This document shows, piece after piece, positions 7,151 through 15,358 of a stretch of DNA of 43,581 bases. The notes beneath the pieces were generated by a model that saw only the letters and a program-made list of their open reading frames with translations, had not been told where the DNA came from and did no database searches. Both the position numbers and the translations under genes were made by a program. The stretch is from NCBI GenBank assembly GCA_001443545.1, contig LMAD01000020.1, forward strand, positions 1 through 43,581, read 5' to 3'. Within the stretch, counting starts at the first letter, position 1. Every line of letters begins with the position of its first letter. The DNA is from Acidimicrobiaceae bacterium RAAP-2 (GTDB taxonomy: Bacteria > Actinomycetota > Acidimicrobiia > Acidimicrobiales > RAAP-2).

Positions 7151-7366
7151 ATGCCAACCTACGAATACGAGTGTGAATCGTGTCACGAGCGGGTCGAAGC
7201 CGTGCAACGCTTCAGCGATCCCGCTCTCACCACCTGCGAACGGTGCGGTGGCGAGTTGCGCAAAGTCTTCTCCGCCGTGGGCATCGTCTTCAAGGGCAGC
7301 GGCTTCTATAAGAACGACAGCCGTTCGGGCGATTCGAAGCCCGCCCCGGCAGCGAGTTCGGATTAG
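7151..7366 (+). CDS. FmdB-family putative zinc-ribbon protein
   Basis: A 71-residue protein opening with MPTYEYECESCHERVE and carrying two CxxC pairs (CESC and CERC) that should bind one zinc, then GIVFKGSGFYKND, the classic FmdB_2-family ending before a variable hydrophilic tail. The family is widespread, often beside unrelated genes; a role as a putative regulator was proposed from the amide/formamide operon of Methylophilus, but the actual function is unknown. The ATG is chosen on the AGGAG site upstream and on family similarity beginning at that Met. Its stop codon overlaps that of the convergent tldE gene (TTAG, 7363-7366). Confidence 0.88.
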   Translation: MPTYEYECESCHERVEAVQRFSDPALTTCERCGGELRKVFSAVGIVFKGSGFYKNDSRSGDSKPAPAASSD

Positions 7367-8715
7367 GCGCCACCGATCGACACGCCATTGATCGCGATGG
7401 TCTGACCAGCGGCCAATCCCGGTAGCCATTCGAGGTCCGAACCAACGAGGGTGACGTCGAGCAGCATCCGCTGCAGCGTCGAGGCAACCGTCGCTTCACG
7501 AATCGGTTCGGCGAGTTCACCGTTACGAATCATGAGTCCAGTGAATCCGACGGAGAAATCCCCCGAGATCGGGTTGACCCCCGAATGGACGCCGCTCACG
7601 GATTCGACGTAGACCCCCGTACCGACACTCCGGATGATCGCCTGGCCGTCCTCGTCTCCCGGTAGCAGCTGCAACGCCCGACAGCCGGCGCTCGGCGAGC
7701 TCGCGATGCCGCCGCGCACCGCGCCACCCGTCGACGTCGTGCCGGCACGACGGGCGGCGACGGTGTCGTAGACGAAACCGTTGAGCCGTCCCGCTTCGAT
7801 GAGGACGTTACGGCGACAGGCGATGCCTTCACCGTCGTAGTTACTCGCCCCGAAATGTCTTGAATCCGTCGGGTCGTCGACGACGCTGACCACCGTCGAA
7901 GCGACGTCGACGCCTTCACGACCAGCGAAGATGGAACGGCCACGCACGACGGCGTCACCACTCAGGGCAGACCCCACAATCGCGAGCAGCGTCGCCGTGC
8001 TGCGTGGACTGAACACCGCCGTCGTGCGCATTGACGGTGGTTTTCGAGCTCCGAGCAGCCGGGTGGCGCGCGAGACTGCGTCGGCGACCACTCGAGTCGG
8101 GTCGAGCGCTCCGGGACCACGTCCGGCCACGAGGCCCCACCCCGTCTGGTCACCCGACGAATCCGACGCAATCGCCTCCACGGAGAGAAACGCCCCGGTC
8201 CTCGTCGACGATGCTCGAATTCCGTTGGTCGATCCAATAACCGTCTCGATTTCGTAGTCGGAATAGTTCGCCGACTCCACCTGGCGGATTCGCTCGGCGT
8301 GACGAGCCAACTGTTCGACCCCGAGGACGAGGGCGATCTTGTCGTCGAGCGGTGTCGTTCTCACCGCGTCGTCGCGCAATTCCAAACTCGCGGGGCGTAC
8401 GCCGTCGGGGCTCGCAAACGTCGTGAATTCGTCGGGCGAAGCGAATCGTGAATTGTCCCGAGCTTCGAGGACCGCCCGTTCAACGGCGTCGTCGTCGAGG
8501 GAGCCGGCCCACGCCACTCCGACCCTGGCCCCCGCCGGTCCCTCACGCAAGATTCGGACCCCGATGCCGCTCGACGACGCCCGCGCCAGGTTCTCGATTC
8601 GCCCCTCGTAGGCCCTGATTTCGACCTCGGTACCACTCGACGCGTAAACCTCGATCGACTCGTGGACCGTGGCGCGATCGATGATTCGTTCGACCCGGCT
8701 CGCTAGTTCGCTCAC
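7363..8715 (-). CDS. pmbA: TldE/PmbA-like protease subunit
   Basis: Partner of TldD in a heterodimeric metalloprotease that, in enterobacteria, unfolds and cleaves microcin B17 precursor and acts on CcdA; in most bacteria the natural substrate is unknown. The 450-residue chain shows the TldE layout: an N-terminal domain with YEGRIENLARASSSGIGVRI, a middle domain, and a C-terminal domain with SGDFSVGFTGLMIRNGE and EPIREATVA. It lacks a metal-binding HExxxH, as expected for the non-catalytic subunit. The GTG start overlaps the TldD stop in a 4-nt GTGA (8712-8715), indicating translational coupling. At the other end its stop overlaps that of the convergent FmdB-like gene. Confidence 0.9.
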   Translation of the reverse strand: MSELASRVERIIDRATVHESIEVYASSGTEVEIRAYEGRIENLARASSSGIGVRILREGPAGARVGVAWAGSLDDDAVERAVLEARDNSRFASPDEFTTFASPDGVRPASLELRDDAVRTTPLDDKIALVLGVEQLARHAERIRQVESANYSDYEIETVIGSTNGIRASSTRTGAFLSVEAIASDSSGDQTGWGLVAGRGPGALDPTRVVADAVSRATRLLGARKPPSMRTTAVFSPRSTATLLAIVGSALSGDAVVRGRSIFAGREGVDVASTVVSVVDDPTDSRHFGASNYDGEGIACRRNVLIEAGRLNGFVYDTVAARRAGTTSTGGAVRGGIASSPSAGCRALQLLPGDEDGQAIIRSVGTGVYVESVSGVHSGVNPISGDFSVGFTGLMIRNGELAEPIREATVASTLQRMLLDVTLVGSDLEWLPGLAAGQTIAINGVSIGGA

Positions 8716-10112
8716 GACGCCGTCCCCCCGACGGTGACAGCGCTGAGCCGGATCGTCGGCTGTCCGGTCCCTACGGGGACTTGCTGGCCGTCCTTCCCAC
8801 AGGTTCCCGGACCGCCCATGGAGAAGTCCCCAGCGACGGCGTCGACCCGCTGCAGGATGGTGGGTCCATTACCGATCAGATTGCAGTCGCGTAACGGCGT
8901 GGTGATGTGACCGCCCTCAATCAAGAACGCCGCGGTCATACCGAAGACGAAGTCGCCGGTCGTGGTGTTAACTTGTCCTCCGCCGAGCTGAGCGACGTAG
9001 ACGCCGTATGGCGTTTGCGCAACGATCTCGTCGGCGTCGGACTCTCCCGCGAGCAGGTACGTATTGGTCATGCGCACCATCGGGAGATATTGGTAACCCT
9101 GTCGGCGCCCATTACCCGACGAAGGGCGCCCGGCCGAGCGCGCGCGCAGATAGTCCCACATGTAATCAGTCAAGACACCATTCTCGATGAGAACATTCCG
9201 TGACCCCGGGTGGCCCTCGTCATCGACCGCCAGATATCCCCATTGGCCCGCCATCGTCCCGTCATCGACCAGGGTGACGAGCGGGCTCGCCACCCGCTCG
9301 CCCACCCGGCCGGCGTAGACCGACGCGGACTTGGCCACCGCATCGGCCTCGAGCCCGTGCCCACAGGCCTCGTGAAAGAGGATTCCGCCCGAGCCGCTGG
9401 CCAACACCACCGGTAGGTCCCCCGACGGCGCCGGCCGCGCCATTAACTTGGTCATCGCCTGACGCGCCGCGCCACGGGCGACGTCGGCCACTTGGTCGTC
9501 GTCGAGGATCTCAAATCCAGCCGTGCCCGCTGTCGGCCGATAGCCGGTCTGCATGCCACCGTCGCCCTCGGCGACGCACGAGACGCTCAATCGAGTCCGC
9601 ACTTGCTGATCGGCGACGAAGAGTCCCTCGGAGTTGGCGATCAGCACGTGACGCGTCGAACCACCGACGCCGACCTGTACCTGGGTGATCGAGCCGCCCT
9701 CACCGCGCGCCACGTCATCGGCCAACTGCATCAGCTTCACCGAGTGCCCCTTGGGGACCGTCTCGGGCGATTCTTCGTACGCGGTGGCGTACCGACGTAG
9801 CGGCTCAAGAGCCACCTCTCGCACTCCGCCACCGCCTCCCCGCGCCACCGACGCCGCAGCTTCGGCCGCCGCCAGCAGCCCTCGCTCGCTCAGGTCGGCC
9901 GTATGGGCGAACCCCGTGGTGTCGCCCACGACTACGCGCACGCCGGCCCCCCGATCGTGGCCCGAGCTCAGCGCTTCAACGCGCCGTTGGTCGTACAGGG
10001 CCGAGCGCGTCTCGCGGTCCTCAACGTAGAGTTCGGCGAAATCGCCACCACGCCGCTGGGCCGCCGCGAGGACCCGCCCCACCACCTCAGCATCGACGAG
10101 GGCATCGTTCAT
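8712..10112 (-). CDS. tldD: TldD metalloprotease subunit
   Basis: Catalytic subunit of the TldD/TldE protease. The zinc motif HEACGH is at residues 247-252 (H247, E248, H252), preceded by ASGSGGILF. Other family landmarks are the N-terminal YVEDRETRSALYDQRRVEAL, PLVTLVDDGTM in the middle, and the C-terminal GDFVFGMTAAFLIEGGHIT and GPGTCGKDGQ. 466 residues, a usual length. The ATG start at 10112 is preceded at the exact leaderless distance by TACGCT on the minus strand. It heads a two-gene operon with tldE and is divergent from dxs across 62 nt. Confidence 0.93.
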   Translation of the reverse strand: MNDALVDAEVVGRVLAAAQRRGGDFAELYVEDRETRSALYDQRRVEALSSGHDRGAGVRVVVGDTTGFAHTADLSERGLLAAAEAAASVARGGGGGVREVALEPLRRYATAYEESPETVPKGHSVKLMQLADDVARGEGGSITQVQVGVGGSTRHVLIANSEGLFVADQQVRTRLSVSCVAEGDGGMQTGYRPTAGTAGFEILDDDQVADVARGAARQAMTKLMARPAPSGDLPVVLASGSGGILFHEACGHGLEADAVAKSASVYAGRVGERVASPLVTLVDDGTMAGQWGYLAVDDEGHPGSRNVLIENGVLTDYMWDYLRARSAGRPSSGNGRRQGYQYLPMVRMTNTYLLAGESDADEIVAQTPYGVYVAQLGGGQVNTTTGDFVFGMTAAFLIEGGHITTPLRDCNLIGNGPTILQRVDAVAGDFSMGGPGTCGKDGQQVPVGTGQPTIRLSAVTVGGTAS

Positions 10113-10118
10113 CGCGCC

Positions 10119-10124
10119 AGCGTA
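10119..10124 (-). promoter_or_regulatory. -10 box of tldD (TACGCT), leaderless
   Basis: TACGCT on the minus strand ends 6 nt before the ATG at 10112. Together with TAGGCT at 10163-10168 for dxs it makes a divergent promoter pair in a 62-nt gap. Confidence 0.65.
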
Positions 10125-10162
10125 CCGGGCTCGGCGGCCGACTCCCGAGACGTACCGGCCGG

Positions 10163-10168
10163 TAGGCT
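10163..10168 (+). promoter_or_regulatory. -10 box of dxs (TAGGCT), leaderless
   Basis: TAGGCT ends 6 nt before the GTG at 10175; the transcript should start at that codon. Confidence 0.65.
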
Positions 10169-10174
10169 GAACGA

Positions 10175-12100
10175 GTGATTCTTCCGTCGATTGAGAGCCC
10201 CGCCGACCTCAAGGGACTCTCGTACGACGAGTTGAACGAGTTGAGTCGTGAGATTCGAAGTTTCATCATCGACACGGTCACCACCACGGGCGGACACCTC
10301 GGCTCAAACCTCGGCGTGGTCGAGCTGACCGTCGCGCTACATCGAGTCTTCGACTCGCCAAACGACATCCTGCTCTGGGACACCGGACACCAGGCCTACG
10401 TGCACAAGTTGCTCACCGGTCGGCGGTATGGGTTCAAGAACCTGCGCCAGCGCGGTGGACTATCGGGCTATCCCAATCGCTCCGAGAGCCCCCACGACTG
10501 GATTGAATCGTCCCACGCGTCCACGGCCCTCTCGTACGCGCACGGGCTGTCGGTGGCCCTCGAGCATCGCAAGGAACTGGTCGGCCGCGGGGGACACCGC
10601 CACGTGGTGGCCGTGGTCGGTGACGGGTCGCTGACGGGTGGCATGGCTTATGAGGCACTGAACAATCTGGGCCACTCCAACCAGCGGGTCGTCATCATCT
10701 TCAACGACAACGGCCGAAGCTACGCCCCGACAATCTCCAAACTCTCCGAGTCGTTAACGAACCTCCGGCTCAATCGGACCTACCTGACACTGCGCGACCG
10801 ATTGCGACGACTGGTGCCACACCTGCCGCGGGTCGGCAAGGTCGCCTATCGGGGGATCGATGGCTTCACGTCGGTCGTTCGAGAGATCGTCACCCCGCAC
10901 ACCTTCTTCGAGAATCTCGGCGTGCGCTATGTCGGACCGGTCGACGGACACAATATCGAAGCGCTCGAAGCCACGATCCGCAGTGCCGCCACGTGGGACG
11001 GCCCGATCCTCGTGCACGTCCTGACCCAAAAAGGTCGGGGGTACGAGCCGGCCGTGACCGACGACCTACGCATGCACGACTTCAAGTTGCCACCCCGGCT
11101 CGAGGAGGAGGAAGTGCCGCCGCAGTCCTTCACCGAGGCCTTCAGCAACGCGCTGGTGACCCTCGGGGACGTCGACGACCGTATCGTCGCCATCACTGCC
11201 GCGATGGCCGGACCAACTGGCCTCCTACAGTTCCAGGAACGATTTCCGAGTCGATTCTTCGACGTCGGGATCGCGGAGCAGCACGCCGTCACCGCCGCCG
11301 CCGGCATGGCGATGGGGGGGCTCAAGCCCGTGGTCGCCGTCTACTCGACGTTCTTCAGCCGCGCCTTCGACCAGGCCCACCTCGACGTCGGACTCTTGAA
11401 CCTCCCAGTGGTGTTCGTCTTCGATCGAGCCGGCGTGACCGGCGACGACGGACCGAGCCACCACGGCCTGCTCGACATCGCGCTCTGCTTGGCCATTCCC
11501 AACGTGACGATCTTCGCGCCGTCGAGTGCCGAAGAGGTACCCGGGATGCTCGCGACCGCCCTCTCCATGTCCACACCGACGGCCATGCGGTTCCCCAAGA
11601 CGCTCCCCCGACCATTCGACGGAAAGATCGGTGACGGGCTGAAGGCGCGCGAAGTCGTGCGCGGTGACGGCTCGCTCTGCGTTCTCGCCGTGGGCAAGAT
11701 GGCGCCGAGCGCGTACGCCGCGATCGCCAGCATGGGGGCCGACGGTGAGCGCGTGACGCTCTACGACGTTCGCGTACTACCGCCGGACCCCGCCATGGTC
11801 GATGACGCGTTACGACACCGACGCATCATCACCGTCGAAGACGCCACGCGTCACGGCGGGGCGGGTACCTTGATGGTCTCGGCGGTGCGCGACCGCGCCC
11901 AGGTGCTTGGCCTGGCCTTCCCCACCACGCGAATCCTCGGCGTACCGCGCGCCTACCTCGAGCACCATCGGCCCGACCAGCTCCTCGAGGAACTCGGCCT
12001 GGACCCCGAGGGATTGGCGAACGCCTTCACGAGGATGCTGGCCGACCAGCCAGAGTTCCCCCGAAGGTTGCCCGAAGTGCCCCATTCGACGTACCTGTAA
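10175..12100 (+). CDS. dxs: 1-deoxy-D-xylulose-5-phosphate synthase
   Basis: Thiamine-diphosphate enzyme joining pyruvate and glyceraldehyde-3-phosphate, the first step of the MEP route to isoprenoids. Seen in the 641 residues: TGGHLGSNLGVVELTVALH near 38-56, WDTGHQAYVHK, the ThDP/metal motif GDGSLTGGMAYEALNN, FNDNGRSYAPTIS, and in the second half FFDVGIAEQHAVTAAAGMA (catalytic glutamate region), then VFDRAGVTGDDGPSHHG. All parts of the family are present and the length is normal. The GTG start follows from the leaderless -10 box and from the conserved start of similarity. Msrb follows after 32 nt with its own -10 box. Supply of thiamine by ThiE, also in this window, is a loose functional link only. 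Confidence 0.95.
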   Translation: MILPSIESPADLKGLSYDELNELSREIRSFIIDTVTTTGGHLGSNLGVVELTVALHRVFDSPNDILLWDTGHQAYVHKLLTGRRYGFKNLRQRGGLSGYPNRSESPHDWIESSHASTALSYAHGLSVALEHRKELVGRGGHRHVVAVVGDGSLTGGMAYEALNNLGHSNQRVVIIFNDNGRSYAPTISKLSESLTNLRLNRTYLTLRDRLRRLVPHLPRVGKVAYRGIDGFTSVVREIVTPHTFFENLGVRYVGPVDGHNIEALEATIRSAATWDGPILVHVLTQKGRGYEPAVTDDLRMHDFKLPPRLEEEEVPPQSFTEAFSNALVTLGDVDDRIVAITAAMAGPTGLLQFQERFPSRFFDVGIAEQHAVTAAAGMAMGGLKPVVAVYSTFFSRAFDQAHLDVGLLNLPVVFVFDRAGVTGDDGPSHHGLLDIALCLAIPNVTIFAPSSAEEVPGMLATALSMSTPTAMRFPKTLPRPFDGKIGDGLKAREVVRGDGSLCVLAVGKMAPSAYAAIASMGADGERVTLYDVRVLPPDPAMVDDALRHRRIITVEDATRHGGAGTLMVSAVRDRAQVLGLAFPTTRILGVPRAYLEHHRPDQLLEELGLDPEGLANAFTRMLADQPEFPRRLPEVPHSTYL

Positions 12101-12120
12101 CCCGTCGGCCGATTGCCCGG

Positions 12121-12126
12121 TACCCT
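12121..12126 (+). promoter_or_regulatory. -10 box of msrB (TACCCT), leaderless
   Basis: TACCCT lies between the dxs stop and the msrB ATG (12133) and ends 6 nt before that ATG, so msrB appears to have its own leaderless transcript even though it lies close behind dxs. Confidence 0.6.
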
Positions 12127-12132
12127 GACGGC

Positions 12133-12531
12133 ATGTCGTTTCTCGTCAACCGAACCAGCGCCGAATGGCGCGCCATGCTCGACCCCGATCGCTACGCCGT
12201 GCTGCGCGAGGCTGCGACGGAACCGCCTTTCACCGGTTCGCTCCTGAACGTGAACGAAGCGGGGGTATTCACCTGCGGTGGCTGCGGCCAAGTCCTCTTC
12301 ACGTCGGATCAGAAGTTCGATTCCGACTGCGGATGGCCGAGTTTCGACGCGTGCGAGCCGGGAACCATCGTCGAGCGCCCCGATCACTCGTTGGGGCGAG
12401 CGCGCACCGAAATCCTCTGCGCGGCCTGCGGTGGACACCTCGGACACGTGTTCGACGACGGACCAACCTCGACCGGCCTTCGCTACTGCGTCAACTCACT
12501 CGCGATCGACTTCGACGCGAAATCGAAGTGA
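12133..12531 (+). CDS. msrB: Peptide-methionine (R)-S-oxide reductase
   Basis: Reduces the R form of methionine sulfoxide in oxidised proteins. 132 residues with the structural zinc cysteine pairs CGGCG and CAACGGHLGHVF, the FDSDCGWPSF motif, and the catalytic cysteine in RYCVNSLAIDF near the C-terminus. A cysteine within DSDCGWPS may serve as the resolving residue. It ends 4 nt before the stop of the convergent ftsX, leaving no room for an ordinary terminator. Confidence 0.95.
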   Translation: MSFLVNRTSAEWRAMLDPDRYAVLREAATEPPFTGSLLNVNEAGVFTCGGCGQVLFTSDQKFDSDCGWPSFDACEPGTIVERPDHSLGRARTEILCAACGGHLGHVFDDGPTSTGLRYCVNSLAIDFDAKSK

Positions 12532-12535
12532 CGAA

Positions 12536-13390
12536 TTAGACGTCGAGGAACCGTCGAATCGCCAGGGCCGAACCGACCGATCCGATTACCACGCCCACGA
12601 CCAGCACCACGAGATTCGTTCCGAGCAACGCCGTGGCGTTCAGTTGGAACTCATTGTGCAACGGGTACCAGGTATGCAGCGCCGTCACCGCGGCGACGGC
12701 GACCAGCGAGCCGAGCAGGCCCTGGATGAATCCTTCGGTGATGTAGGGAATGCGAATGAACCAGTTCGTCGCCCCGACGAGCTTCATCACCGACACCTCA
12801 CGGCGACGGGCGAAGATGGCCATGCGGATCGTGTTCAAGATCAGGACCGTGGCCGACAGCAGCAGTACTCCGGCGAGGGCGAGAAAGACGATCTGCAGGA
12901 TCCGAATCGCGCTGTTCATCTGGCGGATCTGCTGTTCGGGGGCGGTGACGTTATAGACGCCGGGCTGGTTCTTGAAGGTCGATACGACCACGAAGGCGTT
13001 CGAAGGCACCGTCGGAACGCAGCGAAAGGACGACGGAACGTCCGCGACGGTCAGCACCGACCACTCGGACTGGGGCAGGATATGCTGCGCCTCTTTGTAG
13101 TCCTGGGCCTGGGAGTAAAAGACGCAGTCCTTGACGATTGGCAGGCTGGCGAGCTGGCTCTTCACGTTGGCGACTTCGCTCGCCGAAGCCGTGGGCTGCA
13201 TCCAGACGGTGACCCGCGTGCCCTGTTGCCATTGGGCCGACGCCTGCGCGGCGCTCTGCTTGAGCAACAGCGCCGCCCCCACGAGCGATAGCGACACCGC
13301 CACGGTCAAGACGGCCGCGATCGTCATCATGCGGTTGCGCCAGAGGTTGGCCAACGTCTCTCTCACGGCGTAACGAAGGTAGACGCGCAT
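12536..13390 (-). CDS. ftsX: Cell division membrane protein FtsX
   Basis: Membrane subunit of the FtsEX complex, which links the divisome to activation of peptidoglycan hydrolases (in actinobacteria, RipC-type enzymes). Of 284 residues, the first membrane segment is near 21-43 (TIAAVLTVAVSLSLVG), then an extracytoplasmic domain of about 120 residues with VTVWMQPTAS and LPIVKDCVFYSQAQ, then three more membrane segments around 165-190, 215-240 and 255-275. The cytoplasmic motif RREVSVMKLVGATNWFIR is typical. The extracytoplasmic domain holds two cysteines (in KDCVF and FRCVP) that could form a disulfide. The ATG shares one base with the ftsE stop (TGATG), so the two are translated together. Confidence 0.94.
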   Translation of the reverse strand: MRVYLRYAVRETLANLWRNRMMTIAAVLTVAVSLSLVGAALLLKQSAAQASAQWQQGTRVTVWMQPTASASEVANVKSQLASLPIVKDCVFYSQAQDYKEAQHILPQSEWSVLTVADVPSSFRCVPTVPSNAFVVVSTFKNQPGVYNVTAPEQQIRQMNSAIRILQIVFLALAGVLLLSATVLILNTIRMAIFARRREVSVMKLVGATNWFIRIPYITEGFIQGLLGSLVAVAAVTALHTWYPLHNEFQLNATALLGTNLVVLVVGVVIGSVGSALAIRRFLDV

Positions 13391-14091
13391 CAGCGAATCT
13401 CCGCCGGCTCGTCGATTCCGTACACACCTCGTACCTGATCGCGAACCATTTCACCGTGATCGAGCTCGATCACTCGCCGGCGCATCCGATCGACCAACGC
13501 CTTGTCGTGCGTCGCCATCACCACCGTCGTTCCGGTTCGGTTGATTCGTTCCAGCAGTGCCATGATCGACTCGGAGTTCGTGGGGTCGAGGTTGCCGGTC
13601 GGTTCGTCGGCGAGCAGGATCAGCGGCCGATTGACGAACGCCCGCGCCACTGCCACGCGCTGCTGCTCACCACCCGAGAGTTCGCCGGGTAGGTTCTTCG
13701 CCTTTTCGGACAGTCCGACCAGTTCGAGTATCTGGGGTACCTGGGATTCGATGGTCGAACGGGGCCGCCCGATCACCTCGAGGGCGAAGGCGACGTTCTC
13801 GAAGACCGATTTGTTGGGCAAGAGACGGAAGTCCTGGAAGACGCAGCCGATATTGCGACGCAAGTACGGCACCCGCCACTTCGAAAGTTCGCTGATATCG
13901 CGCCCCGCCTCGAGGATTCGCCCGCGGTCGGGCAACTCCTCTCGCAGCAGCAGCCGCAGGAACGTCGTCTTGCCGGAGCCCGACGCACCCACCAGGAAGA
14001 CGAACTCTCCCTTCTCGATGTCGAGCGATACGTCCTTCAGCGCGGGGGTGCCGTTCTTGTACGTCTTGGACACGTTCTCGAAACGAATCAC
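13390..14091 (-). CDS. ftsE: Cell division ATP-binding protein FtsE
   Basis: ABC-type ATPase partner of FtsX. Walker A GASGSGKTT near residues 35-43, Q-loop VFQDFRLLPNKSV, signature LSGGEQQRVAVARA, Walker B LILLADEPTGNLD, and the switch histidine in MATHDKALVD. 233 residues, normal. The chosen GTG gives the usual MIRFENVSKTYKNG opening. A GAGGGGG stretch lies about 9 nt upstream. A TAGAAT box further upstream (14150-14155) would give a leader of about 50 nt, so unlike many neighbours this operon is leadered. Confidence 0.95.
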   Translation of the reverse strand: MIRFENVSKTYKNGTPALKDVSLDIEKGEFVFLVGASGSGKTTFLRLLLREELPDRGRILEAGRDISELSKWRVPYLRRNIGCVFQDFRLLPNKSVFENVAFALEVIGRPRSTIESQVPQILELVGLSEKAKNLPGELSGGEQQRVAVARAFVNRPLILLADEPTGNLDPTNSESIMALLERINRTGTTVVMATHDKALVDRMRRRVIELDHGEMVRDQVRGVYGIDEPAEIR

Positions 14092-14149
14092 GGCAACACC
14101 CCCTCGGGTTCACTTAGTCGGTGCTCGAACACCCAGAATCTCTTTGCGC

Positions 14150-14155
14150 ATTCTA
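14150..14155 (-). promoter_or_regulatory. Candidate -10 box of ftsEX (TAGAAT)
   Basis: TAGAAT on the minus strand in the prfB-ftsE gap predicts transcription from about 14143, leaving roughly 50 nt before the ftsE GTG. No good -35 is visible. Confidence 0.4.
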
Positions 14156-14212
14156 GTTTGAGGGTGCCCGGTCCCCGCGCCATCGTCGCGACCGGCCCGT
14201 TTCCCGAGGTTT

Positions 14213-15358
14213 TCAGGTTCGAGTCCGTTGACGTCGTAGTTCGGCCTCCATGAACGCGTCGATGTCCCCGTCGAGGACCGCCTCGACGTTTCCGGTTTCG
14301 ACGTCAGTTCGATGATCCTTGACGAGTTGGTACGGCGCCTGGACGTAACTGCGGATCTGGGAACCCCAGGCGTTGTCCGAACGGTCTCCCGACAACGCAT
14401 CCATCTCCGCGCGTCGCTGCGCTCGCGCCCGTTCAGCGATCTTGGCCGTGAGGATCTGCAGGGCCCGGGCCCGATTCTGGTGCTGGCTTCGTTCGTTCTG
14501 ACAACTCACCACGATGCCGGTCGGCAGGTGGGTGATGCGAATTGCGGAGTCGGTCTTGTTGACGTGTTGACCACCGGCCCCGGATGACCGATAGGTGTCG
14601 ATACGCAGTTCCTTCTCATCGATGTCCACTTCGTGAGCGTCGTCGGGAAGCAGTGGCGTCACTTCGAGACTGGCGAAACTCGTCTGGCGACGGGCCTGGG
14701 AGTCGAATGGGCTAATTCGCACCAGCCGGTGGACACCACGTTCCGCGGAGAGCCACCCGTACGCGAACGGCCCCTTTACGATGAAGGTCGCCGATAAGAG
14801 GCCCGCTTCTTGACCTTCGGTCACCTCATCGACCTCGACGCCGAAACCGCGCCGTTCGGCCCACCGCGCGTACATCCGCAGCAACATCTCGGTCCAGTCC
14901 TGTGCGTCGGTGCCGCCGGCGCCGGCGTGGAGTTCGGCGATGGCGTCGTTCTGGTCGTACGGACCGCTCAGCAGGCTCTGGGTCTCGAGGGCGGTCAACG
15001 CCCCATCCACCGCCGACACGTTGGCGCGGAGTTCATCGAGCAGGGTCCAGTCCACGTCGGCGGTGCTCAGCGACTCGCTTGAGAAATCGATCAGCACGGC
15101 GCAGTCGTCGAGCGACCGTCGCAGCTGATCGAAGGCTTCGAGCTCGCTGGTCAGTCGACCGAGTTCCGTCGTCACCACCCTCGCGTGGTCCTGATCGTTC
15201 CAGAGGTCGGGTGACGACGCTTCGTCGTGCAACGCCGCGTGGCGGGCCCGATGTTCGTCGATCTTCAGATACTCGCGCGCCGAGCTCCAACGGTCCTCGA
15301 GCACGGCGAGTGATGCCTGCGCCTCGCGTAGCGCGTTCTCCGCCTTAGGGTCGGCCAT
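14213..15358 (-). CDS. prfB: Peptide chain release factor 2
   Basis: Recognises UGA and UAA stop codons and triggers peptide release. The RF2 anticodon-like motif SPF is present in RISPFDSQARR, and the catalytic loop GGQ in SSGAGGQHVNKTDSAIR. About 381 residues in one uninterrupted frame: the internal UGA and programmed +1 frameshift that autoregulate prfB in many bacteria are absent. The ATG (MADPKAEN) lies inside the end of secA, overlapping it by 14 nt in another frame, so translation is probably coupled to secA. No strong SD is visible. It closes the secA-prfB operon, an order common in actinobacteria. Confidence 0.94.
   Translation of the reverse strand: MADPKAENALREAQASLAVLEDRWSSAREYLKIDEHRARHAALHDEASSPDLWNDQDHARVVTTELGRLTSELEAFDQLRRSLDDCAVLIDFSSESLSTADVDWTLLDELRANVSAVDGALTALETQSLLSGPYDQNDAIAELHAGAGGTDAQDWTEMLLRMYARWAERRGFGVEVDEVTEGQEAGLLSATFIVKGPFAYGWLSAERGVHRLVRISPFDSQARRQTSFASLEVTPLLPDDAHEVDIDEKELRIDTYRSSGAGGQHVNKTDSAIRITHLPTGIVVSCQNERSQHQNRARALQILTAKIAERARAQRRAEMDALSGDRSDNAWGSQIRSYVQAPYQLVKDHRTDVETGNVEAVLDGDIDAFMEAELRRQRTRT

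Noticed and set aside
12278..13291. Open frame of about 330 codons on the plus strand across msrB and ftsX
   Set aside because: It overlaps two clear genes in other frames and its translation is low-complexity and unlike any family.
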